Below are positions 22,185 through 33,836 of a DNA stretch of 64,000 nucleotides, in pieces. The translations under genes and the position numbers were made by a program. Origin of the DNA: Melastoma dodecandrum (Eukaryota; Streptophyta; Magnoliopsida; Myrtales; Melastomataceae). How positions within the stretch are numbered: the first letter of the stretch is position 1; the number at the start of each line of letters is the position of its first letter. The notes beneath the pieces were generated by a model. The model was not told the origin of the DNA. It was given only the letters and a program-made list of their open reading frames with translations, and searched no databases. Where the stretch lies: assembly GCA_029817715.1 (NCBI GenBank), contig JARUPY010000387.1, positions 558,001 to 622,000 on the forward strand, in the 5' to 3' direction.

Positions 22185-23225
22185 ATGGACGGAGATTTTG
22201 CTGATTTGCTTGGAAAATATTCACATGAGGCAGCGGGTTATGATCCTGGAGAAGGTGGAATTGAAGGTAACACACCAGCATCTGCTCAAAAGGGGAAGGC
22301 GAAGGGTGTCCGAAAACCGAAGGTAATGATGATGACCATTTGTTGTGAGTGTTGGCAGTATTCCCGATTCTATTACTGAGGTGTTCGCGGATATATTGTT
22401 ACAGGATTATCTTTATACAAGGTGTAGTCCGCGGAAGTTGTTAGCTGTGCTGAATACTTTTAACGATGCCAAGAGGGCTGCGCTGTCTGATCTAGGATTT
22501 GAAGGGCTACTGCATCTGGCAAGTCGGCAAGTCCATCACAACGCCTTGAAGTGTCTTCTGAAGTTGTTCGACCCTGTTAAGAGGGTTATGGTCATCGACG
22601 GTGTGGAACATCGAATGCTCTCTTCGGATGTGGAGGCGGTGTTTGGCGTTCCGGCTACGAAAGTAGGTGTCCCGTTTAGCGGACACATGGATACCGTCCA
22701 CGAGGAGCTGAAGACGCATCTGAAGAGGGGTAAGATTTCTCTTAAGTCCGTGGAAAGTAGCATGATGAGAAGAGAGCAGGCCGACGACGTATGGAAAGTG
22801 GAGGTTGTATTATTCATACTAGGATCATATTTGTGCCCCACGACGGCGTTCGACATCGACAAGGAGTACCTGCTCGCGACACGCGACGTCGGCTCCATCT
22901 GCAAGTTTGACTGGGCCACTCATGTGGTCGATACTCTATGTAGCCAAGTGAGGGCCTTCAAAGGACATCATGCAAAGTATATAGGTGGCTGTGTGCATCT
23001 CCTGCTGGTGAGAATGTTTAGGTTTATCTAGCTGTGTGTGTTGCTTATTCATTGTATTGAGTTTGTAATTATTAATGTCAACAAGTGCTTGTGTTGATGA
23101 TACTGTTTTAAATCCACCAGATGTTTTACGCTTGCAAGAAGTCATTGGAGGAGAGCACGTCAAGAACTGCGAGCAGGAGTATTGCTTGTGACGAAGATCA
23201 GCAATTGCGCGCTCGAAGTTGTTAA
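22185..23225 (+). CDS. Plant-mobile-domain-like protein gene in MULE-2
   Basis: The ATG at 22185 starts an acidic leader (MDGDFADLLGKYSHEAAG). A donor at 22321 and an acceptor near 22404 lead to the main exon (DYLYTRCSPRKLLAVLNTFN through FDWATHVVDTLCSQVRAFKG). A donor at about 23009 and an acceptor near 23120 give a final exon (MFYACKKSLEESTSRTASRS) with a stop at 23223-23225. The pattern of a core resembling aminotransferase-like/plant mobile domain (PMD) proteins, with LFILGSYLCPTTAFDIDKEY and a closing GGCVHLLL plus aromatic segment, fits genes often found in plant transposons. I infer the family from this layout only. There is no sign of a Ulp1 peptidase domain. Function in transposition is unknown. 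Confidence 0.55.
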
Positions 23226-24522
23226 CGAAGTCATGCAGTTTATGTTTGCTGTCGACATATCCCTTCATGTAACGATGCATTCGTTCGCATCGTTGAGTGC
23301 TTCTAAGTTCTGCCCAGAAATGACCATGAAGATACGTTTGCCACCACATATGTCGGCATGCATAAATTTGTTGTAGCCATCTAACGCTTATGGATCCTGT
23401 ATGGCTAAGTAAAGACGACCACTCCTCTTCAACTTCCTCACTTGGTCTACTATTGTACATGAATGACGAAAGACGGGCTCGCATTCCAGGGTCCTGTACA
23501 CGACAATTGATATTCCGACTAAAATGCCACAGACATAACCTATGCCTTGACAATGGCCATACTTCTCTCACTGAAGCAATCATCGCTTTGTCCGCGTCAG
23601 TGACCACGCTGACCGGATGTTTTCCTCCCATTATCTGTGTATGAGTACGTAGGAGCCAAGTGTAGTCCGCAATGGTTTCATAACTCATCAAGGCAGACCC
23701 AAACACGGTAGTTTGATGGTGATGATTGACCCCGACGATGATCACCATTTGCATTCCATAATTGTTTGTCTTGAACGTTGAGTCTAGTGCTACGACATCG
23801 CCGAATGATTGGTAATCAGTGATTGAGGTACTGTCCGCCCAATATATGCGTGTCACTTCATTATTTTCCACATGTGATTTGAACGCCATACCACTGTCAC
23901 TGTTCCTCCTACATAGGAGATATGCAAGGACTGAATCACAACGACCAGCTACCCCAGCAGAGTCTTCCTTCAACTTCCGGTTATTTAGGTCCTTCAATAG
24001 GAAACCGGCACGTGAATGTCCACCAGATGCGTGTACTACTAGTCGCATAACATCACACTGTCTAAAACCAACGTCAAGCATTCGACGGACAAATGTCATA
24101 TCTTCGTCGCTAACTTGCCGCCTTTCTCGCATAAAATATGACAGACATTCACTCACCATGTCATGATTGTGTTCCAACTTAATTGCGACGAAATTCCATT
24201 GCCCATTAACCTCCACTCTCGCTTTAAAGAAACACTTGCAACCATTCTTCACAGATGCACGAACCCGACTTCTCGCTGTCAACATAGGCACATCGGAACA
24301 TCCGCCTTCCCTTGAACAAACCCACTTTCTCATCACGCATTCACCGTTTCTTAATTTCTGCCGATCTCTTTTCCGAACAGAAAACCCATGAACCATTGCA
24401 TACATTTTAATGAACTCTTCAACTTCTTCGGCAGTACTAAAACACATATTCAACATCTGTTCTTCGTTCATATCACTGATTATATTGAAGAAGTGCTGAA
24501 CATCATGGTCACCTACATTCAC
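22936..24522 (-). CDS. FAR1/FHY3-type MULE transposase, MULE-2
   Basis: A single open frame of 528 aa. It has a FAR1-type DNA-binding domain at about residues 30-118 (FIKMYAMVHGFSVRKR, CKCFFKARVEVNGQWNF, LEHNHDM) and a MULE transposase core at about 225-345 (DVVALDSTFKTNNYG, VVTDADKAMI, HRLCLWHFSRNI) holding the acidic residues expected for DDE chemistry. The last ~55 residues, after FERAIADLRHKQY, look unlike the family and overlap the antisense 3' end of the plus-strand gene; no SWIM finger is seen. The real C-terminus may come earlier or after an intron. The frame has no stop over 1.5 kb, unlike MULE-1. Related proteins have been domesticated as light-signalling factors, but here the flanking inverted repeats mark a transposon. 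Confidence 0.82.
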   Translation of the reverse strand: MNVGDHDVQHFFNIISDMNEEQMLNMCFSTAEEVEEFIKMYAMVHGFSVRKRDRQKLRNGECVMRKWVCSREGGCSDVPMLTARSRVRASVKNGCKCFFKARVEVNGQWNFVAIKLEHNHDMVSECLSYFMRERRQVSDEDMTFVRRMLDVGFRQCDVMRLVVHASGGHSRAGFLLKDLNNRKLKEDSAGVAGRCDSVLAYLLCRRNSDSGMAFKSHVENNEVTRIYWADSTSITDYQSFGDVVALDSTFKTNNYGMQMVIIVGVNHHHQTTVFGSALMSYETIADYTWLLRTHTQIMGGKHPVSVVTDADKAMIASVREVWPLSRHRLCLWHFSRNINCRVQDPGMRARLSSFMYNSRPSEEVEEEWSSLLSHTGSISVRWLQQIYACRHMWWQTYLHGHFWAELRSTQRCERMHRYMKGYVDSKHKLHDFVNNFERAIADLRHKQYSCSQFLTCSPPMTSCKRKTSGGFKTVSSTQALVDINNYKLNTMNKQHTQLDKPKHSHQQEMHTATYILCMMSFEGPHLAT

Positions 24523-25093
24523 AGTAATGATAAAAGGTTATCAATACATTAGGGATGATGAATAATAAATGCAAGATCAACATCATGTTCTTCACCGAAT
24601 CTCGACTTCTCCGCTTTCAATACACTTTTCATTTCTTCCCACCAACGACGACCCAAAGCCAAAAACCAACACAATTCCAACCAGATGAACCGGCTGCAGC
24701 TCAACAACACTCCCCTGTCGAACCAGTTGGGGCGGAAGAAGATGACCAGCAAATTTCAGCTGTTGCCGAAGAGGAGGGATGATGCAGAAGACCTCGGATG
24801 ATGCCCTCCGGCCGAAGATCTCGGAGGATGACCTGCGGAATGTCTCTGGGTTGAAGATGACCGCGAACTGAAGATCTGGGTAGCACCCGAGCTGCAGCAG
24901 GAAATCGGGGGCGACGTGTAGCCAGGAAACCCAAATCCAACGACAATTGCTTTACCAATATTATATTAAATGCGGATGAGAGTTTCTGAACGTTAGTAAA
25001 TTTTACGACTAATACACCTCATAATTAGTAATTACATTAGTAATATTTACGCAATTCAACAGTATGATCCACAAATTTAGTAATATGTTTAGT

Positions 25094-25856
25094 AAATTAG
25101 TAACAAGTGTAGTAACCAGGGTAGAGATGTAATTTCACAACATAAATAGGGTCGGTGTTAGGTTCGGGAACACTGTTCAAAGTAGTAAATCTATTCGTAA
25201 ACGTCTTCATTTTTTAGTAACTGATTACTACTTTTTTTAGTAAAAAGGGCTCAAAATTGGTAAAAATTACTACGAGGAAGAGCTTTTTACTAACAAAAAC
25301 TCAAGAATTAGTAAACAGATACTACTTATGGGCGTCATTCGTACAGTCCAAAGTAGTAAAATTTACTACCTTTTTTACTAAAATTGCGCTGACTTTACTA
25401 AAACATTTCCGTTAGTAACGTCAACGCAGATGTAGTAAAAAAAGTAGTAAATTTTACTCCTTTTTTTACTACAACTGGTTTGACTTTACTAAAATACGAA
25501 AAAATTTCGTAAAGTCAACGCAGAAGTTGTAAAATAAGGAGTAAATTTTACTACTTTTTTTACTACATCTGCGTTGACGTTACTAATGGAAATGTTTTAG
25601 TAAAGTCAGCGCAGAAGTAGTAAAATTGAACTGGAGTGAACAGTGAAGAAGTAGTAAAATTTACATACTTTTTTACTACCTTTGCGTTGACTTTACTAAA
25701 GGTTGACCGAAAAGTAGTAAAATTTACTACTTTTTTTACTACTTTCGCGTTGACTTCGTTAATAACGGTCAACTATTAGTAAATTTTACCACTTTTCCTT
25801 AGTATTAATTAGTAAACTACGTAACGGTTACGTGCACGTACCGTTAGCCGCTTCCC
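25094..25856. repeat. MULE-2 right terminal inverted repeat
   Basis: 763 bp, the inverted partner of 20485-21247, starting AAATTAGTAACAAGTGTAG and ending CCGTTAGCCGCTTCCC. Only scattered mismatches and small indels were noticed. Confidence 0.93.
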
Positions 25857-25864
25857 AACAAAAT
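25857..25864. repeat. Target site duplication of MULE-2, right
   Basis: AACAAAAT, identical to 20477-20484. Confidence 0.88.
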
Positions 25865-26349
25865 GTCATAGAAATTCGTCTCAGCAAATGAATGCAACTT
25901 ACTAGTTGTTGCATTTTGCACGAGGTAGTCATATAATTGAAAATTACAGTTACACCACCCCCTCCCCCTGCCCCCCCCTGCCCCCCTCAGTTGCATCAAA
26001 TCAATAAATTTAATCGAAACACTTTTTAAGGAAGAAATGTCCGGAGACATTCCTTGATTGCCCTCTCAGCAAGGACCACGTGGGTCACCCCATCCAAACA
26101 ATCGAACAGACCCCGATTAACTGGGCCGATACCGGCCAGTGTAAACATGGCCCAATAACAAAGCCCGTTCAGAAACCCATTGGAGGATGCACCCCAATTA
26201 CAACGGGGCGGCTGGATGTTCTTCCGCGACTAGTCCAGCTTGAGGTTCCTTGATCAAAAGAAAGAAAAGAAAACAGAAAGGCCAACTGAGTTAGCCAGGG
26301 GACGAACACGAGGAAATGCGGGAAAAGGCAAAGGGGTATGGGAGATCAG
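25865..26349. other. Intergenic between MULE-2 and ALDH22A1
   Basis: Contains a C-rich run at about 25955-25988 and probably the 3' UTR of ALDH22A1 at the right end. No gene. Confidence 0.45.
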
Positions 26350-29300
26350 TCAGTCTGTTTGCCGCTTGATGCCGGAAGGAGAGTTTTGCTCCGAGAGGAA
26401 CTTCAACACATTGACCAAAGCACGAAGCCGGTCCCATATGTTCAAACCATACAGTGCTTCCACAAGTGACTCCTGGAACTCGAAGCCGTTCTCAGCGATT
26501 GGGTACTGCCAAGGCCAAGAGGCGAATATCATCAACCAGTTTAAAGGGAAATGAAAACATTATTTATTAGTTTAAGAAAGAAAGGTGGAGCAACTCTCTT
26601 CTTCACCTGAATGGGCTTTGGTATTTTTGTTCTGATGTACGGCCACCACAGGTCTTCAACTACCGACTTTACAAGACAACAGGCTCGCAACCCCTCGATG
26701 CCAGCGAATCTTCCGAATCCGCTGTGTTTTACTCCTCCAAATGGCAAAGACTGCAGCATGAGAAGAGAAACTTCCTTAACCCACCGTGTTAGGTAGCAAG
26801 AGATGCCCCTAATGTTCCATCATCTCAAGCTGAGAGAAAGAGAAGTACACATCCATAGTTATGAAAACACTACCTGGCACATGTAAGTGGATGCAAAGCC
26901 ATTAATTGCAGTGACGCCACAGTGAATTTGAGACGCAATTTCTTTGGCACGCTTCTGGCTGCCCGAGAAAACAGCGCACCCCAATCCATATTTCGAGTCA
27001 TTGGCGAGTTTTATAACCTCTTCATCTGTTGTGAACTTCATTATGGGCATTATTGGTCCAAAAGCCTGCAAATCCAAGTTTGCATCACCTGGGTGTTCAA
27101 AATAGAAGGAACATTGCGTTCTGGCAGGGGGAAAGGAACACCACTATTCTGTGTTGGACATGATTTCCGACCGACATTCAGGTGTAGACCACATCAATCC
27201 AGCATACAGAAGAGTTGAAAACCCCCAATTGTCTAGTACTCCGATTCTAATATATAAAAGGACAGATCATACCTCTTCTTGCATTAACTTCATGCTGTGA
27301 TTTACATTCACGACTACAGTAGGTGGGAAAAATTGATCCACGGCATCTTCACCTAAATTGCCAAAACTTCCACGAGCTATTATATCCGCTCCCTTATCCA
27401 AGGCATCATTCACAAGACTTTGAAGCTTTTCAGAATGCTCTTGCATACAGATGGCTCCCATGTCATACTTTCCAGAAAGTGGGGGGCCCTGCCAAATCAT
27501 AAGTTTTTATTCCCGAACAGGGATGGTCAAAATCGTGCCTATTGCAATAAGATAATGTGATAACCTTCCCATCAAAACATAGAGGATACTGTGAAAAATC
27601 GATAACACGTTCATTTTGTCTGAGATTGAAGGGGGATAAAGAAGTCACAGTCATACACATCTGAATTCAAAAGGATAACTGGTCATCCTTTTAGCCAAAG
27701 CAAGGGAAAAATAAAAAGCACCCAGACATTACTAAATATAACAGGGAGGGAGTGAAGATACGGTTCCTCAATAAAACAGAGATCCATGGGTATTTATAAA
27801 TGAGTCAGATTCTCGTGTTCTAGGGCGAAATCAAAGTCGGAATAGGTAACTATAACTCTCAAATTTCTAAAGCTAGATTCCTCCTAAAAAAATTAGTATG
27901 GGCGCAGTACAAACATGAAAAGAAAAAACAGAAACCCATTTACCGCTGTGACAGATTTCACGATCGTTTTCACTTGATTGACAAAGTCCGAGTAAACATC
28001 CTTATGTACATAAAATCTTTCTGCTCCAGCACAATTCTGCCCACTTGATTGAAGAGCGGCTCTTACAGCAATTTGTGCAACCTATAGCAAGGAGAGACAA
28101 ATTTTTAGTCAAAACATAAGGAGTTTGTTCAGAGCAGCACACTCATATAAAGCTTAGGAGTGGCTATGGAGTACTTCACAATGCATCAACATAATTAATC
28201 TTGATTCATACCTGAGAGACATCAGCATCTTCACATACAATAAATGCATCCTTCCCACCAAGCTCAAGTGTAACAGGTATAAGAGCTTCCGAAGCATTTC
28301 TCATTATCTGTAAAATTCCAAAACCAAAGTCGCCATAGCATTAGCAAAGAGAGTTCAAATATATTCATTCACTGTCAGAACAGAAAATTATGCACCTCAT
28401 CAAGTGCATAAATCTTTAAAATTTGACAGGTCAAATCTGGAATGGCAGAATAAAGCGTTTTGAAAAACCTAAATTTACAGCCAAGCTTTATACATGACAA
28501 TTAATTAGACATGATTACCATGACGTCTCTCAGAAGCTACAGTATGCAATATTTTAATGGCTGGGTTTATCAGTGTAACAACTCAAATCAAATGCAGAAT
28601 TTAAGGTTGAAACAATTGAAAAACCATTAGTTGACAAGAGCCAATAATGTAAAAAAGTTTTCTCAATGCATCAATCTAGTTATTGATTGAGGGGAGGTGA
28701 ATCAAGGCTCCAGAGTAAGAATCATTTTAGATTCACAATATACGACTTACCATCTTACCAACACCAGGCGATCCAACAAAAATGATCTTATCAGCAGCAT
28801 TTACCAGTGCCTCTCCAGTTTCAGCAAAACTAGAGTCAAGCATTGATACCAAATTCCGTTAAATTGTTATATAATTAAAAAAAATCGAAACATTGTGTAA
28901 CAATCATTCCATACCCTGTGATCACATCCACCAGGTTTTCTGGAGCACCAACAGCAGCAAGCGCGGCTTGAATAATTCTGAAGTAAAAGCACCCGGACCA
29001 ACTAGCATGTTCAGAGACCTGCATTCAAGATGATTGCAGGACTTTGACCTGGTTGATAGGTTATAACTGATCAAATAGAAAGACCACACATCAGTGAAAA
29101 GCACCTTAATCACAACACCGTTTCCTGAGAATACTGCAGCCAACATTGGGTTGAAAATATTGTGGAAAGGATAGTTCCAGGAGACAATTGCACCTATCAC
29201 ACCAAGGGGATGAAATTCCACTTTTGATCTCTTATGAAACATGGATCTCCCTGAAGATCTGTTGGTGAATAAAAAAATCACGTATAACACACATGAAATC

Positions 29301-30973
29301 AAATGCAGCCAACATACTATCTAAATAGTACCTGTATTCAGGTTTTAACCACCGCTCTCCCTCTGCAAGAAGCCATGTGATCTTTTCACAGGTTGTCATA
29401 ATCTCCCCAAGAGAAGCATCAACCATTGTTTTTCCAGTATCACGCGAAGAGATCCTGAACAAATAAGCCAGTCAAGCACAGAGGATCCAGATTGAAACTA
29501 AGCAAAAGCAAGCGGCAAGAAAGAAATACCAAACCAACCACATCAGTGAGCCAAGAGCACATGAACACAAGTAATTCGAACAGAAAACTCGACAAATACA
29601 TTTTGAGTGCTCCTATTTTCCATCACAGGTACAATGACCATTTCCGGAAGGAATGGAAAAGAAGCATGCTTACTTGCATATAAGCTGTTGGTGTTCAATT
29701 ATATACTTCAAAAGTATCCGTAGAAACTGGCGCCTCTGCTTGAAGCTACTCTTTGCCCATATTTTCTGGGCCTTCCTTGCCTGGGAAACCCGTTCTTTGA
29801 CCTGCAGACAGGTAATAGGACAATAAACTGAGATAATTTTTTTAGCAAGGAACAGTAATCCATACGTACAAAGAAAGGAAAGGACTAAGAAAAATGAATT
29901 CTCAGGGATAAGATTAGTTTACATACTGCTCCACCCAGCAGGGCTATTTGTTAACCGAGATACGTGGGCACACCTCTATGTCAGGTAACGATAACAATAA
30001 ATTACTTCATCAAATGAATAAAATTTGCTTAGCAAACAACAGCCAAAAATGATCAGTCTCTTCCTAGCGAGTTCTGTACATTTAACAAAAATTTTAAAAA
30101 GAAGCCAGCGCACGCGAAGTGTCTTATATAGCAACCCACTGTGAACTATAGTAAAACCATGTTTTACTGATACATGCATCCAGATTCTCAGCTAGAAACA
30201 ACCAAAAGTCAATAACACCCAACCTCTTCAGTCGTCAAAACAGGAAAGAATCCCAAGTATTTCATAGTTGCTGGTTCGTAGCATTGAACTTTTCTGTCAC
30301 CCTGCTGTGTCCTTCCCCTTGGAGGTATCTGCAAACACACACATTGTCCAAGTGACCACAAATGGTTTCTGTCAAAATTGTAAAACTAACGCTCGTAACT
30401 CTTAAATAAATTACCGGTAAGCAGAACGATGCGAAACAGCCAGTCAGTCTACAGACATATAAACACACAAATAGAGCCTTCGACATTATGCCAAAGAGAA
30501 AAGAATCTTACATAGATGAAGCTGTTCTCTTGAGTCTGGTTTCCATCGTCCATCACTGTCAAGATCCATCCAAACAAAGGCATCAAAATTCAGAACATCA
30601 AATCTCCAGACACGCAATCTCAGACATCTGCAGTCTCATTTAACAACAACTAAGGCACGGAACAGCAGCATTTCAAAACTGACTGACGCCAAGTCCCCCG
30701 TGGTGTTACGATCCACCAAGAACAGCAGATACAAACAAATTAACATCGCATTAACTAAAGAACAAGCACAACAATCGCCACTTCCTGGCGAACGACGGTA
30801 CAAGAAACGAGAGAGAACTAGCGAATGCGAGGGAGAAAATAAGAAAAAAAGAGGAGAATACCGTCGGAGGCGTCAACGTCGAGGGAAGGGACTTTGGGAG
30901 GGATAAGCATGAGGAGGAACCGACAGAGGGCGTAGGCAAAGGCGAGGACCAGCACCGGCCACCAGAACGCCAT
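26350..30973 (-). CDS. ALDH22A1: Aldehyde dehydrogenase family 22 (ALDH22A1)
   Basis: Fourteen exons with GT-AG borders and consistent phases total 1,791 nt and encode 596 aa, which as I recall is the length of the Arabidopsis protein. Exon 1 (30862-30973) gives an N-terminal membrane anchor ([19 protein letters not shown]). Later exons carry [29 protein letters not shown], the general-base motif ELGGKDAF (exon 28212-28307), the catalytic-cysteine motif [12 protein letters not shown] (exon 27944-28081), [18 protein letters not shown] and [20 protein letters not shown]. The last exon is 26350-26505. ALDH22A1 is the NAD(P)-dependent plant family placed in the secretory pathway by its N-terminal helix; its substrate is uncertain. 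All key residues are present and I saw no break. Confidence 0.95.
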
Positions 30974-31461
30974 TCCGATCGGAGAGTCGTTACGGTTCCG
31001 GGGGAGGCTGAGGGAATCGGCGGGGAATGACGGGCCGCTTGACAGGGTGGACGGGAACGCGACGAGGAAAACCGGACGACAAAAAGCGATTTCGATCGGT
31101 CGGTCTCCCGGGAGAAAAACAAAATGAGAAAACAATGAATACTTGGGAGGGAACCTAATCCCCTTTCCCGTCACCGACGTATTTATATATAGACTCAAAA
31201 CATGCATCAGACGAGATGGGGGACCGCCGGCGACCATCTTTTGACCCAAACATGACCTGATGATATATAGCTTTTGAAGAACGGAACGGCTTGCTAGCAA
31301 ATGTGGGGGATATGACAATCGCAGTAGTGCGAGGACGTTATTCAGATGTACCGGCTATGAGATTGCCGGATAAGCGGAAACCATCGGACTAATGGATACA
31401 GAAGCAGTGCAGTTTCTCGGAGAGACGGATACAGTGGGTGGGATTCAGGGTTCATGACCTC
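30974..31461. other. 5' flank of ALDH22A1 and 3' flank of G1
   Basis: Contains the ALDH22A1 upstream region, GC-rich near the ATG, and the 3' flank of the PR-10 gene G1. A TATA-like TATATATA on the minus strand near 31180-31190 might serve ALDH22A1. No further gene. Confidence 0.4.
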
Positions 31462-32024
31462 TCAGGCATAGGCCTCGGGGTTCGCGAGGAGGTAAGCCTC
31501 GACGGCCTTGAACACAAAGGCGGCCTTCTCCTTCCCTTCCTTGATCTCCTCCTCCGTGATGACGACCCCAGGCTTCGGGTTGTACTTGCTTACATTGGTA
31601 CCCTTGCAACCTCCCTCGGGCGTCGCCTCCATCTTGATCTCATAGGAGATGGACTCGATCTTATCCGCCAGTTCCGCGCCCTCGATCATCGTGTAACTGT
31701 AGGTCAGCTTCTCCTTGTCCAGCGCGTCCACCCTGTGCTTCAGGTACTTGAACGAGCCACCTATAGGAAGAAAAACGCAATCACAACACAGAACGAATCA
31801 CGAACAGGATAAACGAACGGGGAACACGCCGATCTTATGCCTTCGGCGAAGTTCATCTGCTTGATGCTGCCAGGGCCGCCATCGCCCTGGAGGAGCTGGA
31901 CGTCCTTGATGGCTTGGGGCATGAGCTTGGGGATGAGCTCGTCGCCGTGGAGGATGAGAGCGTTGAACACCCGCGCGGCGGGGACGGGGCTGCTGAATTC
32001 CTCGGTGAACGTGATCGAGCTCAT
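31462..32024 (-). CDS. PR-10/Bet v 1 family protein G1
   Basis: Two exons (31841-32024, 184 nt; 31462-31760, 299 nt) give 160 aa. PR-10 proteins are small cytosolic START-fold proteins that bind hydrophobic ligands such as flavonoids or cytokinins. Glycine-rich loop GDGGPGS at residues 47-53 and the C-terminal helix FKAVEAYLLANPEAYA are intact. It is more divergent than the cluster genes G3-G14 and resembles the relic at 9045. The first intron base pair after the exon is GC rather than GT (GAAG before GCATAAG), so it would be a GC-AG intron; the reading is otherwise perfect and ends at the usual codon. The intron is 80 bp. Confidence 0.9.
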
Positions 32025-32122
32025 ACCGAATGCGTCCCCGACAACTGCGACTAAGATTGATAAGATAATTCGGGTGGTGTCTTCTCTTGTTACGAGAGCA
32101 AGTGAAGGGTTGAGCTGCTTGG

Positions 32123-32130
32123 TTTTTATA
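32123..32130 (-). promoter_or_regulatory. TATA box of G1
   Basis: TATAAAAA on the minus strand, about 100 bp upstream of the G1 ATG. Confidence 0.6.
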
Positions 32131-32405
32131 GAAAGGTAGGAGTTAATGTAACATGTATTTAAATGAAAGGGGGCATCCCGCCTCATCTAATTCTAACCAA
32201 ACCAATCAAGATGATATGATCCAAAATTTAACGAGCCTGATTTACGCATAGGATTGCAATTAAGGTCGTCCTCGCATGGCCCATTTAGTTAATGTGGGGT
32301 TGGGGATGGGGTGTAGACTCTTCTCCTCATTAGTGCTTGAAAATTTTGGTGTGGCCTGGACACATAAATTCAATCCAATCCAACCTGGCATAGTAATATG
32401 GGAGA

Positions 32406-32448
32406 CACACCACACCACACCACACCACACCACACCACACCACACCCC
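32406..32448. repeat. ACACC pentanucleotide microsatellite
   Basis: About eight uninterrupted copies of a CACAC/ACACC unit. It lies in the non-coding stretch 32131-33148, which is otherwise AT-rich and shows no gene. Confidence 0.9.
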
Positions 32449-33148
32449 ACCGCCATTTTTCTTTGGCAAGAAAATGTTACACCCTCCATACTTGGCTATT
32501 GATTTCTTTTTTTTTTCCCAATTGAAGGAAATATTGCACAAACTAGAGGCTAGAATATATTGGTCCCTATTTCATAAATATGTAAAAATTAAATGGGTTA
32601 CACTCCACCGGTGAATTTGCTTTGATAACTCACCTAACTCACCCATCTCCTAGTTTGGGCCTATGGTGAAGCTTAGTTATGGGCCTGGCCTACGTTAGGA
32701 AATGAAATCCGGCCCATGTAATCAGACCCTGATTCAAAGGGCAAGGTTTGACGGGGGTAGGCGGAAGAGATCGGTTCCCTGAAAACTAATTTTAGATGAT
32801 CTGTTTCTTTCGAAGGTGCTTGGTCGATGAATTTTCTCCGCTTGGTGTCACGAACATTGACTCGGCAAGAGCCGCAGGTTCGTTGTGGTCGACTTTGTCG
32901 CCGGAGAGTTTGTTCTGATCTTGCTTACTAATGGCTTCGGGGTACTTGGATTATGGAGTTTTCGGCCAAATGCAATATCGATGATAGTATTATTATTGTT
33001 TATCGGAGAGGAACATAAAGTACATTCATTGCAAGGCCGGCGTCATAAACCGGCTAATCCACACCAAGGAAGGAAAGCATGCAAGTAACGAAGACCGGCC
33101 CATGATGCCGACTCGTTCATCTGTTGTATTGGGGCTCCTTTTGTTTCA

Positions 33149-33720
33149 TCAATAGGCTGCGGGGTTTGCCAGGACATAGCCCTCAACGGCCTTGAATAGG
33201 CCGAAGATCTTCTCATTGTCCTCCTTCAGCAGCTCCTCGGAGACCTTGCCGTCACCGTGGGTGTGGTAAATGGTGGCGTTCTTGAAGATGGAGCCTCCGT
33301 CGGGTCCGGACTCTACCTTCATCTCGTACGAGATCTTCTCGTAGTGGTGCAGCGAGAGGATGTCGCCCTCGACCCAGCTGTAATGGTAGATGAACTTCTC
33401 CTTGTCCAGGAGATCGATTCTGTGCTTCGCGTGCTTGAACTTCACGGCTGAACAAACAAAAAAAAAAAAAACACAAACTCGAGTCGTTGTAAGAAAAATA
33501 ACCGATCAGATATCGAGACACGATTCAAGATCGAACCATCTCCGAAAGTGATCTTCTTGACGGTCCCGGCCCCTCCGTCTCCCTCTAGGATCTCAAAGCA
33601 CTGGAATATTTGAGGGACGATCTTGGGGAGGAGGACGTCGGCTTCAAGCACGAAGGCCTTGAAGATCTTCTCGGGAGGAACGGAGGAGACGATCTCGAGG
33701 TGGTTCGTGACGACACCCAT
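33149..33720 (-). CDS. PR-10/Bet v 1 family protein G2
   Basis: Exons 33537-33720 (184 nt) and 33149-33447 (299 nt) give 160 aa. It begins [20 protein letters not shown], nearer to classical PR-10 starts than the MAVTxYTEEF type of the cluster. The glycine-rich loop is [10 protein letters not shown]; the helix [16 protein letters not shown] closes the protein. The donor is GATG before GTTCGA and the acceptor TTCAG before CCGTG; the intron is 89 bp. The same phase-1 intron after codon 61 as all paralogues confirms the structure. It probably binds small hydrophobic ligands in the cytosol, as the family does. It lies in the same orientation as G1 and outside the duplicated block. Confidence 0.93.
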
Positions 33721-33828
33721 GATGGCTGGACGAGATGAAACAATCTACTAAGCTTGAAAGTATGTGTTATATGATAGTAGAAGATGTTTGTGACGAAGTT
33801 GTGCAAGGAGAGTCTCTACTTATATAGG

Positions 33829-33836
33829 TAAAAGAA
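33829..33836 (-). promoter_or_regulatory. TATA box of G2
   Basis: TATATAAG on the minus strand, about 109 bp upstream of the G2 ATG. Confidence 0.65.

Larger units (their letters stand above)
20485..25856. mobile_element. MULE-2, Mutator-like element with 763-bp inverted repeats
   Basis: A 5,372-bp element bounded by long inverted repeats and a short direct duplication. It holds a FAR1-type transposase on the minus strand (22936-24522) and a plant-mobile-domain-like gene on the plus strand (22185-23225), with convergent 3' ends. The inverted repeats are nearly identical, which suggests a younger element than MULE-1. The tip sequence is unrelated to MULE-1. Confidence 0.9.
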
